DNA from: Desulfobacteraceae bacterium
GTDB lineage: Bacteria > Desulfobacterota > DSM-4660 > Desulfatiglandales > Desulfatiglandaceae
Assembly: GCA_030612945.1 (NCBI GenBank)
Contig: JAUWMY010000076.1
Location: 1-9,286, forward strand
DNA length: 9,286 bases
Direction of reading: 5' to 3'
The notes below the pieces were generated by a model. That model had not been told where the DNA came from. It made no database searches and worked only from the letters and a program-made list of their open reading frames with translations. Position numbers and translations under genes: made by a program. How positions within the stretch are numbered: the first letter of the stretch is position 1; each line of letters begins with the position of its first letter. Positions 7,466 through 9,286 of the stretch are shown here, in pieces.

Positions 7466-7483
7466 TGAGCCCTAACAGGCTCA
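7466..7483. repeat. Short hairpin TGAGCC / GGCTCA
   Basis: TGAGCC (7466-7471) and GGCTCA (7478-7483) are perfect 6-bp inverted arms with a 6-base loop. The hairpin sits just beyond the T-run of the terminator candidate on the minus strand and may be part of the same 3' structure. Confidence 0.45.
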
Positions 7484-7487
7484 ATCC

Positions 7488-7512
7488 AAAAAAGTTATGC
7501 CTCCATAGAGGC
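7488..7512 (-). terminator. Candidate intrinsic terminator for the lipid-kinase operon
   Basis: Read on the minus strand, GCCTC TATG GAGGC (7512-7499) forms a 5-bp G/C-rich stem with a 4-base loop. It is followed by ATAAC and six T residues (7493-7488). It lies about 115 bases after the stop of the small membrane protein. The stem is short and the T-run is displaced by five bases, so efficiency is uncertain. Confidence 0.4.
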
Positions 7513-7521
7513 GGCAAATAA

Positions 7522-7541
7522 TTTTCACCCAATGGGTAAAA
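7522..7541. repeat. Imperfect inverted repeat TTTT-ACCC / GGGT-AAAA
   Basis: ACCC (7527-7530) and GGGT (7534-7537) are inverted around AAT. One mismatch separates these from outer T-rich and A-rich arms. On the minus strand it precedes the terminator-like hairpin and may be a first, weaker 3' structure of the same transcript. Confidence 0.45.
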
Positions 7542-7597
7542 GAGACTAAGCCCGGCATTGGACTGTACTGTTAAGTCATGTCAAGATGTAATAACCC

Positions 7598-7625
7598 TTG
7601 AACCTGGAACCCTGAACCTAGAACC
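7598..7625. repeat. Four-copy 7-bp tandem repeat (NNGAACC)
   Basis: TTGAACC, TGGAACC, CTGAACC and TAGAACC follow each other exactly. The GAACC core is constant and the first two bases vary. The array ends two bases before the stop codon of the small membrane protein gene (7628-7630), so it would sit at the very start of that gene's 3' untranslated region. The period of 7 and the GAAC core link it to the arrays near 7160 and 7340. Confidence 0.8.
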
Positions 7626-7627
7626 GA

Positions 7628-7948
7628 TCAGTTTAGGAAGAAGTAAATCAGGGATGTGATATAAACAAATATGAAAAGGAGATTCAGAGTCAACCCGGAA
7701 TAGGCATAATCCTTATCCCCCTTTTCTTCAATGAGCGGGATCGATTTTACAGATGAAACCACACCAGTCAACATGATCAGTGGTACAGCGGTCAGATATA
7801 GAACTGAAAACTTAAATGATTTGAAATCGCCTTGGGAAATAAGGATCAGAAGGCCTGTCACTCCAGCGGCCACAAACGGCAGTAAAAACCCGGCCACCGC
7901 GAGATGATTGGTTTTGCTGAATTCGCAAAGTTTCATAGAGAAACTCAT
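7628..7948 (-). CDS. Small three-helix membrane protein of unknown function
   Basis: I do not recognise a firm family. The 106-residue protein has three predicted membrane helices: about 15-38 (HLAVAGFLLPFVAAGVTGLL), 46-67 (FSVLYLTAVPLIMLTGVV) and 83-105 (YSGLTLNLLFIFVYITSL). A short charged loop, EEKGDKD (74-80), lies between the second and third. The layout, with a charged loop before a YSGLxLN helix, loosely recalls DUF4190-type proteins, but that is a guess. The ATG overlaps the stop of the upstream lipid kinase gene as ATGA (7945-7948) without a good ribosome site of its own, so translation is probably coupled. An ATG four codons later (7936) is an alternative start. The coupling suggests a role beside the kinase at the membrane, perhaps as partner or anchor; this is inference. 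Confidence 0.75.
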   Translation of the reverse strand: MSFSMKLCEFSKTNHLAVAGFLLPFVAAGVTGLLILISQGDFKSFKFSVLYLTAVPLIMLTGVVSSVKSIPLIEEKGDKDYAYSGLTLNLLFIFVYITSLIYFFLN

Positions 7949-8874
7949 TCACAAATAATGCTGAGAGCAGAAGGAACCATTTCAATAACAACAGGCAGTC
8001 GGCCTGGCTGTTCTCCGTCCATATCCAGAAGTACCACTTGAGCTGAAGATGCCACAACCCGCCGCCCTATCAACTTTATTATTTTTTGATGCTCATATAT
8101 TTTCCCATTGTATAGCTTGGGTAGATTCCAGAACACCCCAGGCATGCTCAGGTCCCCAATTATTGTCACTTGAAAAAGACCATCGTTTATTGCAGCACCA
8201 GGGGCTACCCACATTCCGCCCCCGTGATATTGCCCATTGGCAACAGCCACATTCCAGATAGTGACTTCCTCATCGAAAAAATCGTCCACACGGAGGTGAA
8301 CACGCTTTTTATCAAAGCGTAAAATGGAGATAAGGGTTGCCAACATAAATGACAAAAAACCACCAAATACATTGCTTGTTCTGTTGACGCGGACGTCCAC
8401 CTCACCACCCAGGCCTAAGCTCAAGACATTGTGAAAATAGCGGTATGATTCCAGGCCCCTATGATCCCGGCACGTAAGTTTTCCCAGGTCTATCTGGCGA
8501 TTTTTGCAACTGAGGATATTATCTAAGGCCCTTTCCAGGTTTAAGGGAACAGGTAAAGATTTGGCCAAATCACATCCTGTGCCCCGGGGGATATAACCCA
8601 GCAGAACTTCCGATTCAAGCGAACCCTTTTCGTTCATTAGACCGTTAATTACCTCGTTGAGGGTGCCATCCCCACCAACGCAGACCACTATGTCAACGCC
8701 TGACAGAACGGCCTGCCGGGTAAGCCTGGTTGCATCACCGGGACCGGTGGTTATCAGGACCTCGAACGAACCCAATCGATCCTTTGCCTTTAGGTGCATT
8801 TTTGGCCACTGCCTGCCAGTGGCTCCATTGGCTGAATTTGGATTTACAATAAAGGTGATCCGTTTCAATAGCAT
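7945..8874 (-). CDS. Diacylglycerol kinase-fold lipid kinase (YegS/DgkB/sphingosine kinase-like)
   Basis: This is a soluble kinase of the DAGK catalytic family, which phosphorylates a lipid hydroxyl (diacylglycerol or a related lipid) with ATP, often at the membrane surface. From the ATG at 8874 it has 309 residues, normal for the family. Seen motifs are VNPNSANG (10-17), the nucleotide-binding GGDGTLNEVING (67-78), RGTGCD (97-102), GGGMWVAPGAAINDGLF (218-234) and DMDGEQPG (284-291). In RGTGCD, Cys101 stands where many relatives have Asn (GTxND), a variant I believe occurs in some subgroups. A TTG two codons upstream is rejected because GGGGA (8881-8885) is 6 bases from the ATG but touches the TTG. 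A truncated deacetylase gene ends 2 bp upstream. The three-helix protein overlaps its end. The natural substrate cannot be told from sequence. Confidence 0.92.
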   Translation of the reverse strand: MLLKRITFIVNPNSANGATGRQWPKMHLKAKDRLGSFEVLITTGPGDATRLTRQAVLSGVDIVVCVGGDGTLNEVINGLMNEKGSLESEVLLGYIPRGTGCDLAKSLPVPLNLERALDNILSCKNRQIDLGKLTCRDHRGLESYRYFHNVLSLGLGGEVDVRVNRTSNVFGGFLSFMLATLISILRFDKKRVHLRVDDFFDEEVTIWNVAVANGQYHGGGMWVAPGAAINDGLFQVTIIGDLSMPGVFWNLPKLYNGKIYEHQKIIKLIGRRVVASSAQVVLLDMDGEQPGRLPVVIEMVPSALSIICE

Positions 8875-8880
8875 TTTCAA

Positions 8881-8885
8881 TCCCC
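8881..8885 (-). promoter_or_regulatory. Ribosome binding site deciding the ATG start of the lipid kinase
   Basis: GGGGA on the minus strand lies 6 bases before the ATG at 8874 and directly against the alternative TTG at 8880, so it selects the ATG. It is inside the last codons of the truncated upstream gene, consistent with former translational coupling. Confidence 0.65.
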
Positions 8886-8933
8886 GGACAATCCCTGGAT
8901 TAATGCCAGGGCGTTATAACCCAAAACCTGATG

Positions 8934-8939
8934 ATTATA
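8934..8939 (-). promoter_or_regulatory. Possible -10 box for the lipid-kinase operon
   Basis: A perfect TATAAT on the minus strand falls on the Tyr-Asn codons of the deacetylase remnant. No good -35 lies at 16-18 bp (TCTTTG at 17; TTGATC is 21 bp away). It could serve the kinase now that the original upstream part of the operon is gone, or it may be a coding coincidence. Confidence 0.25.
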
Positions 8940-9057
8940 GCCTCCTTCCAGAATCACAAAGATCAATCACTATTAATTAATATTGACGGTATCGTAAAAA
9001 GTCAAAACTTATAGCATTATTCAAGTTGTCGCAACCATAACCCGCTTAAATAATTCG

Positions 9058-9085
9058 TAATTCCTAAATACCTTAATTCCTAAAT
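9058..9085. repeat. 12-bp direct repeat TAATTCCTAAAT, two copies at 16-bp period
   Basis: TAATTCCTAAAT occurs at 9058-9069 and again at 9074-9085, with a partial third copy (TAATTCGTAA) just before, at 9051-9060. It lies inside the MITE-like element and ends where the 26-bp hairpin begins. Confidence 0.6.
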
Positions 9086-9111
9086 CCATGTGAAAAGGAC
9101 TTTTTACATGG
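9086..9111. repeat. 26-bp hairpin: 11-bp stem, GGAC loop
   Basis: CCATGTGAAAA (9086-9096) and TTTTTACATGG (9101-9111) pair along all 11 positions, with one G-T wobble, around GGAC. The right arm is also part of the right inverted end of the MITE-like element, so local and long-range pairing compete. No U-run follows, so it is not a standard terminator. Confidence 0.65.
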
Positions 9112-9166
9112 GCATCAATATTACTGTGTTATCAGCCTGCATACAAGGGAAATTAGCGCTACTTTA

Positions 9167-9195
9167 TTGCTAAAAGCAAAAGTTTGTGTTATTAT
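9167..9195 (+). promoter_or_regulatory. Candidate sigma70-type promoter for the gene at 9245
   Basis: TTGCTA (9167-9172, four of six to TTGACA), a 17-bp spacer and TATTAT (9190-9195, five of six to TATAAT) predict a transcript start near 9202 and a 43-base leader. The surroundings are A/T-rich, so other matches are possible. Confidence 0.45.
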
Positions 9196-9230
9196 GCATC
9201 TAAAATATGTATTGAACTAAAACAATATTT

Positions 9231-9236
9231 AAGGAG
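9231..9236 (+). promoter_or_regulatory. Strong ribosome binding site for the gene at 9245
   Basis: AAGGAG lies 8 bases before the ATG at 9245. It is the best Shine-Dalgarno in the window, confirming that a real gene starts here and suggesting good expression. Confidence 0.85.
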
Positions 9237-9244
9237 AAAGTATC

Positions 9245-9286
9245 ATGAAAAAATTAAGTTTTTTCGCCCTTAGTATGTTCATATCG
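9245..9286 (+). CDS. Start of an unknown, probably exported protein (runs off the right edge)
   Basis: The first 14 codons read MKKLSFFALSMFIS and continue past the window. Two lysines followed by a hydrophobic run are typical of a signal peptide or a first membrane helix; a cleavage site or lipobox would lie beyond the edge. The gene is transcribed away from the lipid-kinase operon, with its own strong ribosome site and a candidate promoter upstream. Function cannot be told from this fragment. Confidence 0.8.
   Translation, partial: MKKLSFFALSMFIS

Larger units (their letters stand above)
6898..7627. other. Long intergenic region (about 730 bp) without a convincing gene
   Basis: I see no coding region here on either strand. 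The only frame above 60 codons (7284-7475, plus) runs through repeats and a palindrome, has no ribosome site and resembles nothing I know. The stretch holds, in order: an A/T-rich segment (6898-6955) behind the mraZ promoter; a GCGCT/AGCGC hairpin (7090-7106); 7-bp GAAC-type repeats with three palindromes (7156-7367); hairpins at 7466-7483 and 7499-7512; an imperfect inverted repeat at 7522-7541; and a 7-bp tandem repeat (7598-7625). No tRNA or rRNA is seen. Confidence 0.75.
8877..8966 (-). pseudogene. C-terminal remnant of a histone deacetylase/AcuC-family gene
   Basis: On the minus strand 29 codons ending in TGA (8879-8877) read L-I-F-V-ILEGGYN, then HQVLGYNALALIQ and GLSGD. VLEGGYN followed by a helix with regularly spaced Leu/Ala and a terminal L-x-G is the characteristic end of the histone deacetylase / acetylpolyamine amidohydrolase / AcuC family. 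The frame is closed immediately upstream by TGA, TAG and TAA, and nothing further up looks like the rest of the protein (normally over 300 residues). It ends 2 bp before the kinase ATG, so the intact gene probably led this operon. The break falls about 12 bp from the left end of the MITE-like element. Identification is by recognised motif only; chance coding of so specific a string is unlikely. Confidence 0.75.
8980..9121. mobile_element. MITE-like element, about 142 bp, imperfect 25-bp inverted ends, flanked by TA
   Basis: The left end (8979-9003) reads AATATTGA, CGGTATC, GTAAAAAGTC. The reverse complement of the right end (9098-9122) reads AATATTGA, TGCCCAT, GTAAAAAGTC. The outer 8 and inner 10 bases match exactly at identical spacing, while the middle 7 differ. 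Taking ATATTGA as the tip, TA (8978-8979 and 9122-9123) flanks both sides, as for elements moved by IS630/Tc1-mariner transposases. The interior is non-coding, with a 12-bp direct repeat and a hairpin overlapping the right end. No transposase is in the window. A/T richness lowers certainty; the matching spacing raises it. Confidence 0.5.

Noticed and set aside
7284..7475. Plus-strand frame of 63 codons in the intergenic region
   Set aside because: It begins within a palindrome, runs through repeats, has no ribosome site, and its translation has no recognisable domain or membrane pattern.
8875..8880. TTG start for the lipid kinase at 8880
   Set aside because: GGGGA ends directly at the TTG, leaving no spacing, whereas it is 6 bases from the ATG at 8874.
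9086..9111. Intrinsic terminator between the divergent genes
   Set aside because: The stem is A/T-rich and neither strand continues with a T-run after it. The two flanking genes are divergent, so a terminator is not expected there.

Overview
The window carries the front part of a division and cell-wall (dcw) cluster on the minus strand. In transcription order it reads mraZ, rsmH (mraW), ftsL, ftsI (pbpB), murE, murF and the first 11 codons of mraY, which runs off the left edge. The MurE DNPR motif indicates meso-diaminopimelate peptidoglycan. FtsI has a single C-terminal PASTA domain, and base composition is moderate. Together these suggest a Gram-negative bacterium, most likely a deltaproteobacterium (Desulfobacterota, sulfate-reducer-like). 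That lineage call is inference from gene content and protein style, not from a marker gene.

Positions 1-6823 are packed coding sequence with gaps of 0-43 bp and one ATGA overlap. Transcription appears to start from a strong sigma70-type promoter (TTGACA, 17 bp, TATAGT) at 6869-6897. Four head-to-tail 10-bp repeats of the GTGTCA type begin inside the -10 box and run towards the mraZ start. They look like the operator through which MraZ represses its own operon. The products then act in order: RsmH methylates 16S rRNA, FtsL and FtsI belong to the septal synthesis complex, MurE and MurF complete the UDP-MurNAc-pentapeptide, and MraY loads it onto undecaprenyl phosphate.

Positions 6898-7627 hold no convincing gene. 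The stretch contains an A/T-rich segment behind the mraZ promoter, several short hairpins, three short palindromes sharing a CGCC-NT-GGCG core set among 7-bp GAAC-type repeats, and a four-copy 7-bp tandem repeat.

Positions 7628-8874 (minus) hold a two-gene unit: a diacylglycerol-kinase-fold lipid kinase and a small three-helix membrane protein that overlaps it by ATGA. Directly upstream of the kinase, at 8877-8966, is a 29-codon remnant that I read as the C-terminus of a histone-deacetylase (AcuC/acetylpolyamine amidohydrolase) family protein. The rest of that gene is missing. Just beyond the break is a roughly 142-bp MITE-like element (8980-9121) with imperfect 25-bp inverted ends and TA on each side. 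A divergent plus-strand gene with a strong ribosome binding site starts at 9245; only its signal-peptide-like first 14 codons are visible.

The cell-wall cluster is conventional. The unusual material is the mraZ operator-promoter architecture, the truncated deacetylase beside a MITE-like element, and the repeat-rich spacer between the two operons.
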